Part shown: positions 29,110-36,433 of the stretch, piece by piece
Layout of the letters: every line of letters starts with the position of its first letter
Position numbering within the stretch: position 1 is the stretch's first letter
Source: Loigolactobacillus iwatensis
Lineage (GTDB): Bacteria; Bacillota; Bacilli; Lactobacillales; Lactobacillaceae
Direction of reading: 5' to 3'
Assembly: GCF_003950295.1 (NCBI RefSeq)
Contig: NZ_RHNP01000032.1
Location: 1 to 36,592, forward strand
Length of the DNA: 36,592 nucleotides
Program-made: the position numbers and the translations under genes
The notes under the pieces: model-generated
Database searches by the model: none
What the model saw: the letters and a program-made list of their open reading frames with translations, nothing else
What the model was told of the DNA's origin: nothing

Positions 29110-30084
29110 ATGAAAAAAATTCTAATTTTACACACCGGCGGTACGATTGCCATGTCCGAAAATGAAAGTGGCACCATCATTCCAGGCGCCTCCAACCCAC
29201 TGATGGCCTACAATCAATTATTCGCTGGTCAATATGATGTTAGTTCGGAGGAGTTATTCAATCTTCCTTCACCACACATCACGCCTAAAGAAATGTTGCT
29301 ATTGAGTCAACGCATTAATCAGGCCGAACAAGCTGGGGTCGATGGTGTTGTCGTTACTCACGGCACGGATACATTGGAAGAAACCGCGTATTTTCTTGAT
29401 CTGACTTTGCCCAGTACCATCCCCGTGGTAATCACTGGCGCTATGCGCTCTTCTAACGAAATCGGTTCTGATGGTCTTTATAATTTGGAAAGCGCGGTAA
29501 AAACTGCCGCCGATGACGACGCTCGAGGTAAAGGCGTTCTCGTCGTCATGAACGATGAAGTTCACACCGCTCGTTTTGTTACGAAAACGCACACCACTAA
29601 CGTTGCGACCTTCCGCACCCCTACTTTTGGTCCAATTGGTATTATGGAAAAAAATGGCGTTAAATTTTTTCAAGAATTAACCGAGCAACAGGCCTGTCCA
29701 ATTACCCACGTCATTGATCATGTTTACTTATTAAAAGCTTACGCTGGTATGGATGATCGCTTATTGACCATGCTAGATCTGCCTAGTACCAATGGTTTAG
29801 TCATCGAGGCAACTGGTGCCGGCAATTTACCACCGCAAACCTTACCCGCACTTGCCAATCTCATTGCCCATAAAATTCCCGTTATTCTAGTGTCACGCTG
29901 TTTCAACGGCGTTGCGGAGCCTGTCTATGGTTATGAAGGTGGTGGCCAGCAATTACAAAAAATGGGCGTTATTTTTTGCCAAGGCCTCAATGGTCAAAAA
30001 GCGCGCATTAAATTACTAGTTGGCCTATCTGCCGGTAAAAACGGCCAACAATTAGCCACTTATATGCAAGACGCCATTTCTTAA
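29110..30084 (+). CDS. ansA: Type I (cytoplasmic) L-asparaginase
   Basis: Hydrolyses L-asparagine to aspartate and ammonia. The 324-aa product begins KKILILHTGGTIAMS, carrying the first catalytic threonine in TGGTIA. The second motif is VVTHGTDTLEETAYFL near residue 80, with the catalytic T-D pair, and GAMRSSNEIGSDGLYNL follows. There is no signal peptide, as in the cytoplasmic low-affinity type. Length fits the AnsA family. CTAGGAGG precedes the ATG. It is followed on the same strand by a 47-aa gene and a shared terminator, and preceded by a terminator hairpin that may control it. Confidence 0.94.
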   Translation: MKKILILHTGGTIAMSENESGTIIPGASNPLMAYNQLFAGQYDVSSEELFNLPSPHITPKEMLLLSQRINQAEQAGVDGVVVTHGTDTLEETAYFLDLTLPSTIPVVITGAMRSSNEIGSDGLYNLESAVKTAADDDARGKGVLVVMNDEVHTARFVTKTHTTNVATFRTPTFGPIGIMEKNGVKFFQELTEQQACPITHVIDHVYLLKAYAGMDDRLLTMLDLPSTNGLVIEATGAGNLPPQTLPALANLIAHKIPVILVSRCFNGVAEPVYGYEGGGQQLQKMGVIFCQGLNGQKARIKLLVGLSAGKNGQQLATYMQDAIS

Positions 30085-30148
30085 TTTATAGGTCCCTTTA
30101 ATTTAAATTTCGCATTCAACAGCGTAAACTGTTTTTGAGGTGAAGATT

Positions 30149-30292
30149 ATGAACGGAAAAAAGCATTTAAAAGCTGTTTATGCCGCCAAGGTTAAAAATA
30201 TGACGCCAAAACAACGGCAAAAATTTGATGGTTTCCTTCTGGCCGTCACTGCTGCCGCTGAAAAACAGTCTAAACGTAAAATTAAGTCATAA
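30149..30292 (+). CDS. Small basic protein of unknown function (47 aa)
   Basis: Not recognised. A 47-codon frame with GAGGTGAAG well placed upstream of the ATG and a terminator immediately after the stop. The product is strongly basic, with lysine clusters at both ends (NGKKHLK; KQSKRKIKS), a central KNMTPKQRQKFDGFLLAVTA segment likely to be helical, and no membrane segment. It lies 64 bp downstream of ansA in the same direction and is probably co-transcribed. The good ribosome binding site and tight terminator support a real gene; nucleic acid binding is possible from charge alone. Confidence 0.7.
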   Translation: MNGKKHLKAVYAAKVKNMTPKQRQKFDGFLLAVTAAAEKQSKRKIKS

Positions 30293-30295
30293 AAT

Positions 30296-30343
30296 ACCGC
30301 ACCGCCAATTTCATTTTAAGTGAAATTAGTGGTGCGGTGTTTT
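30296..30343 (+). terminator. Bidirectional terminator between 47-aa gene and galU
   Basis: An 18-bp stem (30296-30313 with 30321-30338; one G-U and one mismatch) with a seven-base loop is followed by GTTTTT on the plus strand and TATTTTAT on the minus strand. It ends both convergent transcripts. Confidence 0.9.
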
Positions 30344-30347
30344 TAGT

Positions 30348-31247
30348 TTATTTCTTTGCTTGCTTTTCAGCCTCTAATTTCTTAGAAAGCGCAATGATAT
30401 ACTTTTTCAATTCATCTTTGACCTCGGGATGTTGCAAACCATATTCAATATTGGTTTCAACGTAACCAAGCTTGTTCCCAACATCATAGCGCTCACCCTT
30501 GAATTCACGGGCAAACACGCGCTGAGTTGTATTCAAGGTGTCAATCGCATCGGTTAATTGAATTTCGCCCCCGGCACCAGGTTTTTGCTGATCCAAGATG
30601 TCAAAGATCTCTGGGGTTAACAAATAACGGCCAATAATGGCTAAATCGCTAGGAGCCTTGTCAACGGCTGGTTTTTCAACAAAACGTTTAACGTTGTAAA
30701 GACCAGGAAATTCTTCAACTTGCGGATCAATCACACCGTAAGCCGAAACATCTTCATGGGGCACACGTTTAACGGCTAAAGTTGAGGCGTGTGTTTTTTC
30801 GTAGTCATCAATCAATTGTTTTGATAACGGCACCTTATCGTGCATTAAATCGTCGCCTAACATGACAACAAACGGTTCATTAGCAATAAACGATTTAGCC
30901 AAACGAACGGCATCACCTAAACCATTTGGGTGTGACTGGCGAATGAAGAATAAATTAACCTTCATATTAGTCGTTTCTTGAACGGCCTTTAACATGGCTG
31001 TTTTTTGTTTCTTAATTAAATTTTGTTCTAATTCTGGTGCCGAATCAAAGTGGTCTTCAATTGGCCGCTTGCCCTTACCCGTAATAATTAGGATATCGTC
31101 AATTCCTGATGCTTGGGCCTCTTCAACAATAAATTGAATGGTAGGTTTATCAACAATGGGCAACATTTCCTTTGCCATCGCCTTAGTGGCCGGTAAAAAA
31201 CGTGTTCCAAGTCCCGCTGCCGGGATTAATGCTTTATGTACTCGCAT
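30348..31247 (-). CDS. galU: UTP-glucose-1-phosphate uridylyltransferase GalU
   Basis: Makes UDP-glucose from UTP and glucose-1-phosphate for galactose metabolism, cell-wall glycans and glycolipids. The 299-aa product begins [19 protein letters not shown], with the nucleotide-binding [19 protein letters not shown] motif, VEEA, VMLGDDL near residue 108, VEKP and [10 protein letters not shown] near residue 220. The frame extends 23 codons upstream, but GGAGGAA lies five bases before the ATG at 31247 and the family starts here. It appears monocistronic. Confidence 0.96.
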   Translation of the reverse strand: MRVHKALIPAAGLGTRFLPATKAMAKEMLPIVDKPTIQFIVEEAQASGIDDILIITGKGKRPIEDHFDSAPELEQNLIKKQKTAMLKAVQETTNMKVNLFFIRQSHPNGLGDAVRLAKSFIANEPFVVMLGDDLMHDKVPLSKQLIDDYEKTHASTLAVKRVPHEDVSAYGVIDPQVEEFPGLYNVKRFVEKPAVDKAPSDLAIIGRYLLTPEIFDILDQQKPGAGGEIQLTDAIDTLNTTQRVFAREFKGERYDVGNKLGYVETNIEYGLQHPEVKDELKKYIIALSKKLEAEKQAKK

Positions 31248-31573
31248 GCAAATTCCTCCAATAAAAGATTTGTACCTATTATACCGTATTTTGCCAGGGA
31301 TGAACCGACAAATCAAGTCGCTAGCGAAACCGATTTCAAATTAAGCAACCAAAACCACGCCAGCCTTAGTCTTTTTGGTATAGACCAAAGTACAAAAATA
31401 TTTGCGCATACTTAATAACTGGCAAATTTCGACCTTGGTCATGTTTAAAAACGTTTTTCTGTTGATTGCTTCAAACGAACCCTAAAAAAATGAACTAAAG
31501 AACGGCCCCAATCTAAATAACCTAATGAATTAGATCGAAATTACCGTTTCTTTGGTTCATTTCCATCACCTAA
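31248..31573. other. Gene-free spacer upstream of galU
   Basis: No gene is seen. The half nearest galU should hold its promoter, but no clear -35/-10 pair stands out. The other half carries the terminator at 31484-31560. Confidence 0.4.
31484..31560 (-). terminator. Terminator of the first ~80-aa paralog gene
   Basis: On the minus strand ATGAACCAAAGAAACGG (31560-31544) pairs with 31505-31490 with one bulge and one G-U. An inner ATCTAA/TTAGAT stem is enclosed and seven T follow. It lies 14 bp after the stop at 31574. Confidence 0.82.
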
Positions 31574-31816
31574 CTAGAGACCTAATCTTTTTGCAAGTTG
31601 CTTGTAATCGTCACTAGTTAGTTGCTTTAACACATGATTGTAATGAGCTGGAATCTTTTCAGTTCCAATCGGAGTAAACAAAAAACTGCTACGAGCATTT
31701 TCAACGTATGTTTGTAAATCAGGATAAGCAGTGATTTCTTGCTTATGATCCACCAAAAAACTCTTAAACTGCTGTAATAACTCGTAATCATTAACGACTT
31801 TAGTTGCTGTAAACAT
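31574..31816 (-). CDS. Small protein of unknown function, paralog 1 (80 aa)
   Basis: Family not recognised. The 80-aa, mostly helical protein has no membrane segment or signal peptide. It aligns with the 79-aa product at 32310-32549 over its whole length, about half of positions identical by eye. Shared blocks are DYxLxQQFKSFL (~residues 10-21), YPxLxTYV (~31-38), IPxxYNxV (~55-62) and QLTSxD (~64-69). A start three codons upstream (GTG) is possible, but AAGGAAG is eight bases before the ATG at 31816. It has its own promoter and terminator. The size and helical pattern are similar to bacteriocin immunity proteins, but no motif supports that role. Confidence 0.72.
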   Translation of the reverse strand: MFTATKVVNDYELLQQFKSFLVDHKQEITAYPDLQTYVENARSSFLFTPIGTEKIPAHYNHVLKQLTSDDYKQLAKRLGL

Positions 31817-31864
31817 CCTGCGCACTTCCTTATTAAAATTAAATGACTTCTCTTACCAAGAGTT

Positions 31865-31893
31865 ACAATAACGCCATTACAGTCGTTTGACAA
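31865..31893 (-). promoter_or_regulatory. Probable promoter of paralog 1
   Basis: The minus strand shows TTGTCA (31893-31888), 17 bases, then TATTGT (31870-31865), about 50 bp before the start codon. Confidence 0.55.
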
Positions 31894-32165
31894 CCATTTT
31901 GCTATCATTCATAGGGAATCCTCATTTTAACTTATGCAAACATCATCATTCTCAAATAAGCCTAGCGGACTAGGTACTACAATCACTTGGTTAACAGCAG
32001 TTTGGCACTTCTTGTCCCTAATCTAATTAACATTTAATGTTAGCTGGAGTTTACGACTTAATCCAAGGAGTGTCTGAAAAAGCTATTTCTTATCCTATCC
32101 CAAAAATGCTGATACCCAATTAGTCAGTATTAATAAAAGTGTTTTCTAAACACATTCTAAGAACG
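31894..32165. other. Gene-free spacer between the two paralogs
   Basis: No gene is seen. It contains the inverted repeat at 32028-32043 and, around 32067-32160, degenerate matches to the dispersed repeats (GTGTCTGAAAAAG, and a CAATTAGTCAGTATTAATAA segment resembling type B). Confidence 0.4.
32028..32043. promoter_or_regulatory. Inverted repeat TAACAT/ATGTTAG upstream of paralog 1
   Basis: TAACAT, three bases, ATGTTA(G). The same half-site occurs three times at 32700-32728 upstream of paralog 2. It may be a shared operator. It is about 210 bp upstream of the paralog 1 start, far from the predicted promoter. Confidence 0.35.
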
Positions 32166-32208
32166 AAAAAAGATTAGCTTCAGGACGTTAACTGTCCGAA
32201 AACTAACC
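32166..32208 (-). terminator. Terminator of the second ~80-aa paralog gene
   Basis: On the minus strand a 15-bp stem (32208-32194 with 32186-32172; three G-U pairs and one mismatch) is followed by six T. It lies about 100 bp after the stop at 32310. A further hairpin (AAAGTGTC/GACACTTT with inner AGTTAT/ATAACT) lies at 32252-32305 between them. Confidence 0.8.
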
Positions 32209-32309
32209 TTAGTTGATTTAGTATTTTAACTTAACGAAATATCAGCTTAGTAAAGTGTCAAAAGTTATTTTGGTTGATAACTCAGTATATGCTTAAGGAC
32301 ACTTTCCAA

Positions 32310-32549
32310 TTAAAGACGTAACTGTTGCTCAATTTGATGAATATCTTCGGAAGTTAATTGGCGAATAACCCGATTGTAGCGACTAGGAATCATGTGACTA
32401 CGACGTAATGGAAATGAAAATGCTGTTCGTTCCTTTTTAACGTAAGTCGTTAGATTTGGATAGTGGCTAATTTGTGATTGGCGTTCCCCTAAAAAACTCT
32501 TAAATTGTTGAAACAGATCATAATCTGAAACCGTCTTCGTTGCTAACAT
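32310..32549 (-). CDS. Small protein of unknown function, paralog 2 (79 aa)
   Basis: Family not recognised; homologous to the 80-aa product at 31574-31816 over the full length. It has the same blocks (DYDLFQQFKSFL, YPNLTTYV, IPSRYNRV, QLTSED). It is more basic than paralog 1, with an arginine-containing insert (FPLRRSHM) where the other has FTPIGTEK. AAAGGAG lies eight bases before the ATG, and it has a separate terminator, so the pair are two independent units. The leader holds a GGCTATG/CATAGCC hairpin (32585-32610). Tandem duplication with divergence suggests selection for two variants. Confidence 0.72.
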   Translation of the reverse strand: MLATKTVSDYDLFQQFKSFLGERQSQISHYPNLTTYVKKERTAFSFPLRRSHMIPSRYNRVIRQLTSEDIHQIEQQLRL

Positions 32550-32699
32550 AACGTTCTCTCCTTTAAAATGTCCGTAAGTAATTCGGCTATGGCATCACCA
32601 TAACATAGCCATATTTAAAGGCAACTGATTTAGGTTGCTATGAGGGCATTCTTAGGAGACTCTTACTTTGATTTAATTTAATTCTATTGTGCCACTTAC

Positions 32700-32728
32700 C
32701 TAACATGAAAATGTTAGAAACCTAACAT
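32700..32728. promoter_or_regulatory. Triple CTAACAT half-site array upstream of paralog 2
   Basis: CTAACAT, four bases, ATGTTAG, four bases, CTAACAT: an inverted repeat plus a third half-site with even spacing. It falls directly after the isomerase stop codon and about 150 bp before paralog 2. No T tract follows on the minus strand, so an operator is favoured over a terminator. Confidence 0.45.
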
Positions 32729-32730
32729 GC

Positions 32731-33549
32731 TTATTTACTACTTTTTTCTAAGGCCGTTAAATAGGCGTGACTCGCCACTTGTTCCTTAGCATCGTTGGGA
32801 TCGGCCAAATTGATTTCATAAATATTAGTTGCCCGTGGATTAAGGCGGGGCAAAACCTGCGCCCAGTTAATTGCGCCTTTGCCAACTTGTAAACTATCGT
32901 GAGTTAGGCCCATCGAATCTACAATATGGTAATGGACAATATGATCGTGTAACCGATCTAACGCCGCCATTAGAACCGCATTATCGCCGTGAGCCTTGAT
33001 AAAACAGTGACTAGTGTCAAAAGCTAAGCGGTAGTTTTTCGCGTAAATTTTGTCATCCATTGCTGGATCACCGTAAAAATATAGTGGTGAAATCGAGTTT
33101 TCAAACATAATTCGTTCACCACCGATTTTGGCAAAGTAGTCTAGCCGGCCAAACATTGCCTTCTCGGCCGCCGCAAAATCATCGTACATTGCAATAAAAT
33201 GGGGCGTTTGCCGAAAATAAGAACCGTGCAGTAACACCTGAACACGCTTTTGTGTTGCAATAGCTAACATGGCCTCTGTACTGGTTTGAATGAAGCGGTA
33301 AAGTTCGGGCATTTGTTCTTCTGGCGCAATCAATTCAGTATAGTTGCCTTGGTAACGCATTGGTTGGTGCAGAACAATTTTGCCGGTTACTGCTTTGACC
33401 TGGTCAATGGCCGCCGCTAATTGTTTTAAACCTTCTAGTGTAAAATCACTTGCTTGTAAAAAAAATTCAAAAACTTCCGGCCGGTACTGGAGCCGATCAT
33501 TAATTTGGCTTGCCGCAGTACTGGCCTTCAAACCGAGCTGAACTGTCAA
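32731..33549 (-). CDS. Sugar phosphate isomerase/epimerase-like TIM barrel protein
   Basis: Product of 272 aa with the xylose isomerase-like / AP endonuclease family 2 fold. Likely metal-site and active-site segments appear in barrel order: VLLHGSY (~residue 106), RIMFENSIS (~150, glutamate ligand), LAFDTSHCF (~177, aspartate and histidine), VHYHIVDSMG (~210) and IYEINLAD (~245, glutamate). These suggest a metal-dependent isomerase, epimerase or endonuclease-IV-like enzyme; the substrate cannot be told. Start is TTG with GGAAG eight bases upstream. It stands alone between small genes with no sugar-pathway neighbours. Confidence 0.78.
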   Translation of the reverse strand: MTVQLGLKASTAASQINDRLQYRPEVFEFFLQASDFTLEGLKQLAAAIDQVKAVTGKIVLHQPMRYQGNYTELIAPEEQMPELYRFIQTSTEAMLAIATQKRVQVLLHGSYFRQTPHFIAMYDDFAAAEKAMFGRLDYFAKIGGERIMFENSISPLYFYGDPAMDDKIYAKNYRLAFDTSHCFIKAHGDNAVLMAALDRLHDHIVHYHIVDSMGLTHDSLQVGKGAINWAQVLPRLNPRATNIYEINLADPNDAKEQVASHAYLTALEKSSK

Positions 33550-33618
33550 TTGTGCCGCTTCCTTTTTTTGATTTTAGTATAACACGCACTTTTTTAAACA
33601 AATTATTGCTATTTTCGG

Positions 33619-33684
33619 TATACTAGAAAGTGATAAAGTACGTTCTGCCATTTTATCACAATTTTCATACTTGGCCTGAACGTA
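33619..33684 (+). other. -10 element and potential pseudoknot leader of the 59-aa gene
   Basis: A TATACT -10 lies at 33619-33624, with no clear -35. GTGATAAA (33630-33637) pairs with TTTATCAC (33652-33659). TACGTTC (33639-33645), inside that loop, pairs with GAACGTA (33678-33684), beyond it. The two stems interleave, as in an H-type pseudoknot, and begin at the expected transcript start. Confidence 0.4.
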
Positions 33685-33710
33685 AAACTCACTTGAAAGA
33701 AGGATGCTAA

Positions 33711-33890
33711 ATGGCTGATACAAACGAAAAACAAATTGCGGCGGACCTCACTAAGGCTTGGCTTGCCCAATTCAATAACCAAGATGACCAACACAAGATT
33801 GCGCCAGAAACCGTTGCTAGTACTTACAAGTTTTTGGAAGACGTGGTTACGGGAACAATCCAACCACAACAGGGACCACAAGAACAGTAG
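33711..33890 (+). CDS. Small acidic protein of unknown function (59 aa)
   Basis: Not recognised. A 59-codon frame with AAAGAAGGA upstream of the ATG. The product is acidic and hydrophilic, with a helical middle (QIAADLTKAWLAQF; ETVASTYKFLEDVV) and a Gln/Pro-rich tail, and no membrane segment. It is divergent from the isomerase gene and has its own -10 and a structured leader. A hairpin with CGCCCA/TGGGCG follows at 33925-33947. The ribosome binding site and amphipathic pattern support a real gene. Confidence 0.68.
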   Translation: MADTNEKQIAADLTKAWLAQFNNQDDQHKIAPETVASTYKFLEDVVTGTIQPQQGPQEQ

Positions 33891-33966
33891 CAAGATTGTG
33901 CCGGCGGGTAATCTCTTCCATAACCGCCCAACAAAAATTACTGGGCGCTAGTTAACTATTAAATTA

Positions 33967-34064
33967 AGGCGTGTTTGGAAAAGTGCGTCAATTGAAGTAT
34001 GGCAAATAAGCACGACCTAAATTTTCGGCACACGTTCTAGCGTATTGCTCAGAAATAATAATAG
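33967..34064 (-). repeat. Compound dispersed repeat (type A with type B start)
   Basis: On the minus strand it reads TTATTATTTCTGAGCAATAC, then CTAGAACGTGTGCCGAAAA, related to type A at 18416. It ends in a CTTTTCCAAACACG segment (33984-33970), related to the start of type B. The plus-strand GTTTGGAAAAG recurs near 17862. Confidence 0.45.
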
Positions 34065-34090
34065 GCTAGGACCTTTGTCCGTGAAGTGAA

Positions 34091-34124
34091 CCCCCGGTAT
34101 TGGACTAAAATCTAATCCCGGGGG
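34091..34124 (+). terminator. GC-rich hairpin, probable terminator
   Basis: CCCCCGGTATTGGA pairs with TCTAATCCCGGGGG (one mismatch, one G-U) around a six-base loop, followed by CTTTAC on the plus strand. The T tract is weak. It may end the 59-aa gene's transcript. Confidence 0.5.
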
Positions 34125-34259
34125 CTTTACTATGACCAAATACACTAAGCTCAGCCCTCTGCCATGCCGACCAGCTACTTTTTAACTACTCTAGTCCAGA
34201 AGTCTACTGACCACCAGCTGTGTTAAGCTAAAGTTAATTCAACCAAAGGACTTGATTAT

Positions 34260-35093
34260 TTGACTAAAATTGCAATTATTTCTGACAGTCACGGCAATGC
34301 CACCGCTCTGGCCGCCGTTATCGCCGATGCCAAGAAGCACGCCGCGGATATCTATTGTTCCGTTGGCGACATCACGATGCGAGGCCCTTCGCCACAAGAA
34401 TGTGTTGATCAACTACGCGCGGTTAATACAAAAACTTGGGTACTAGGCAATCACGAACAAACTTACCGCGACTTATTGACGACTGGCGATACGCCAATTC
34501 ATGGTCCCAAGAAAACGATGGCCCTAATCTTTGCGCAGTATGACCAGCAGCATCTTGAACCAAAGACTTATCACTGGCTGGCCGACCTACCCTTGCGGCA
34601 AACAATCACGGTAGCTGGCTTTAAAATCGATGTCCTTCATTCTTTGCCTAAACAAACTTACGGCTCGAGTACACAACCAACTAAGCCACAAGAAAATTTT
34701 GACGCAATTTTTGCTGGTAGTAACAGTGATATTGCACTATATGGTCACACCCACCGGCAAGTTTTTCGGTATAGCAGTGATGGCCGCCTAATCTTAAACG
34801 CTGGTACAGTTGGCTTAGCAGCCCCTAGCAACCCAAGATTTTATAACAATCGCGCCCAGTATGCCTTACTGGACCTTGATGAACATGGCGTTAGCGATAT
34901 TGATTTTCGCCAAGTCAGTTATGACGTTGAAGCTGAACTCAAAATTGCCCGTGAGCGAAAAATGCCCTATTATGAGCTTTACGCAACTATTTTGCGGGAA
35001 GGCCGTTACGCCTATACCGTGGAAAATATCAACACAATTAATGAAGCAAATGATTATGAAAGGATTGCCGCCAACTTTCTGGCTACTTTTTAG
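34260..35093 (+). CDS. Calcineurin-like metallophosphoesterase (YfcE/MJ0936-type)
   Basis: Product of 277 aa with the metallophosphoesterase motifs in order: ISDSHGN (residues 7-13), GDITMRG (~37), LGNHEQ (~61), VLHSLP (~125) and GHTHRQVF (~160). A C-terminal extension of about 80 residues includes a basic helical segment (ELKIARERKMP). The fold is that of phosphodiesterases and serine/threonine phosphatase-like enzymes; the substrate is unknown. Start is TTG with AAAGGA about nine bases upstream. It stands alone, with a terminator at 35307. Confidence 0.87.
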   Translation: MTKIAIISDSHGNATALAAVIADAKKHAADIYCSVGDITMRGPSPQECVDQLRAVNTKTWVLGNHEQTYRDLLTTGDTPIHGPKKTMALIFAQYDQQHLEPKTYHWLADLPLRQTITVAGFKIDVLHSLPKQTYGSSTQPTKPQENFDAIFAGSNSDIALYGHTHRQVFRYSSDGRLILNAGTVGLAAPSNPRFYNNRAQYALLDLDEHGVSDIDFRQVSYDVEAELKIARERKMPYYELYATILREGRYAYTVENINTINEANDYERIAANFLATF

Positions 35094-35130
35094 GCTAGCG
35101 TATATTTGAAAAGAACTCAGATACTTACTT

Positions 35131-35275
35131 TTTAAATATCTTTTCATCAAATTAGGCCGGAAAAATAATACTATTAAAATAGTTACCGATTCTTTAAGCA
35201 AGTATTCATATTAGATTCCAAGCTACTTTTCCAAATACGTTTACACCAAATCAGGCCGGAAAATACTAATAAAGG
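35131..35275 (+). repeat. Tandem pair of type B dispersed repeats
   Basis: The copy at 35226-35275 begins CTTTTCCAAATACGTTTACAC and continues to AATACTAATAAAGG. The preceding copy at 35131-35183 keeps TTTTCATCAAATTAGGCCGG and a related tail. They resemble 3586 and 17907 and are the best preserved adjacent pair. Confidence 0.5.
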
Positions 35276-35306
35276 TGTTTTTCAAACATAAACCTATCTA
35301 AACGTG

Positions 35307-35336
35307 GCCAAAAATATTTTCGTTGGCCTCTTTTTT
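35307..35336 (+). terminator. Terminator of metallophosphoesterase gene
   Basis: GGCCAA (35307-35312) pairs with TTGGCC (35324-35329), followed by TCTTTTTT. Confidence 0.7.
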
Positions 35337-35477
35337 GATTAATCTGGTATAGCCGCGCTTGAAAACCTTTCTGATTATTTCCGCAAATTATTCCCAATTT
35401 AGTTAAAAACGATTTGTTAAACTTCGCCCGAAATTAAACCATTTTTTTGGCATAAATTCTGCTTAAATTTACCGGAA

Positions 35478-35502
35478 ATGCCCGTCTAAAAGCGGGCGTT
35501 TT
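35478..35502 (+). terminator. Orphan intrinsic terminator
   Basis: ATGCCCG pairs with CGGGCGT around TCTAAAAG, followed by TTTTTT. It is 150 bp beyond the metallophosphoesterase terminator, and no gene lies between. Confidence 0.75.
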
Positions 35503-35540
35503 TTGAACTAAAAAAACAGGTTAAATTTAGGTTAATTTGC

Positions 35541-35569
35541 TTTACTTTTCGAGCGGTACAAGCTATTGT
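35541..35569 (+). promoter_or_regulatory. Probable promoter of lipoprotein gene
   Basis: TTTACT (35541-35546), 17 bases, TATTGT (35564-35569), about 50 bp before the start codon. Confidence 0.5.
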
Positions 35570-35618
35570 GAAGCTGTAAGGAGCCGCTAAATAGTACCAT
35601 TGAAAGAAGGCGTTGATC

Positions 35619-36326
35619 ATGCGAAAAATGATCCAATTAAGTGCCCTAATTTTAATGAGTTTATCCCTTGCAGCTTGCAGTGATTCTACTGCATCGTCAA
35701 CTAAGCAATCGGCACCGGCTACAAAAATCAGTCGTGTTACTAGCCGGCAGTCAACTAGTTCAACAACTCAATCGGCAACTAAACGGTCGCAAAAGGCTAA
35801 AGTCGCTGATCATTCAGCCGTTAGTTCTTCAGTAAATAGTGATCAGGCCGCAACTAAAGCTGCATCGACCAAAACCAGCCAGGCTAGTCAAGCTAGCACG
35901 GCCACACAAACAGCACAACCTGCAGCAACTCAGGCCCAAAGTAGCAGTACAACTTCGCAACCAAGTAATATGATGCAAAATGGTACCGGCGATAGCTACA
36001 ATAACAAGGTTAATAACAATTCAAATGCTGGCCAAGCGGCAACTTCGCAATCGACTAACATGATGCAAAATAATGCTAGTGATAGTTACAATAATAAGGT
36101 TAATAATAACTCAAGTGCTAGTCCAGCGGCGACTAAGCAATCTAGCAACATGATGCAAAATAGTGCCAGTGATAGCTACGACAATAAGGTCAATAACAAT
36201 TCCAGTGCTGGCCAGTCTGTGACTAAACGGCCGACTAACATGATGCAGAATAATGCCAATGACAGTACAAACAATAAAGTCAATAATAACCCTACTGCTG
36301 GACAATCAAGCAGTGTGGTCAACTAA
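35619..36326 (+). CDS. Secreted lipoprotein with four 30-residue repeats
   Basis: Product of 235 aa, predicted to be anchored outside the cell. It has a lipoprotein signal peptide with basic MRKMIQ, hydrophobic LSALILMSLSL and lipobox SLAAC, cysteine near residue 20. Residues 21-115 are a low-complexity S/T/A/Q-rich stretch, as in cell-wall-spanning linkers. The rest is four tandem repeats of consensus NMMQNxAxDSYNNKVNNNSxAGQ plus a variable T/K/Q/S stretch. The period is exactly 90 bases (repeat starts 35967, 36057, 36147, 36237), and the last ends at the stop. GAAGG precedes the ATG. No known domain was recognised, so adhesin or surface-spacer roles are guesses. An ISL3-type element begins 34 bp downstream. 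Confidence 0.8.
   Translation: MRKMIQLSALILMSLSLAACSDSTASSTKQSAPATKISRVTSRQSTSSTTQSATKRSQKAKVADHSAVSSSVNSDQAATKAASTKTSQASQASTATQTAQPAATQAQSSSTTSQPSNMMQNGTGDSYNNKVNNNSNAGQAATSQSTNMMQNNASDSYNNKVNNNSSASPAATKQSSNMMQNSASDSYDNKVNNNSSAGQSVTKRPTNMMQNNANDSTNNKVNNNPTAGQSSSVVN
35967..36323 (+). repeat. Four in-frame 90-bp tandem repeats in lipoprotein gene
   Basis: NMMQN codons recur at 35967, 36057, 36147 and 36237, spaced exactly 90 bp. The DNA of the copies differs at many third positions while the protein pattern is kept. The fourth copy is cut by the stop codon after 29 codons. Confidence 0.9.
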
Positions 36327-36393
36327 GCGACTATTTATTGGGCGTGTGCTAAAAGTTTCGGCTCTCTGTCAAATCCTGTTGATAGCCAATTTT

Positions 36394-36433
36394 ACAGTGT
36401 TAGAAGCTAAGCAACTTCTAACACTGTTTTTTT
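36394..36433 (+). terminator. Terminator hairpin inside IS end
   Basis: A perfect 13-bp stem (36394-36406 with 36415-36427) with an eight-base loop is followed by a run of seven T on the plus strand. It overlaps the last codons of the transposase and would stop outside transcription from entering the IS. Confidence 0.88.

Larger units (their letters stand above)
33891..34259. other. Gene-free spacer with dispersed repeats
   Basis: No gene is seen. It contains a CGCCCA/TGGGCG hairpin, a compound dispersed repeat (33967-34064) and a strong hairpin at 34091-34124. Confidence 0.45.
35094..35540. other. Gene-free spacer with repeats and two terminators
   Basis: No gene is seen. It contains two type B repeat copies in tandem (35131-35183 and 35226-35275), sharing a CAAATYAGGCCGGAAAA core, and terminators at 35307 and 35478. 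The second terminator has no gene of its own, leaving room for a short RNA at about 35340-35500. Confidence 0.45.
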
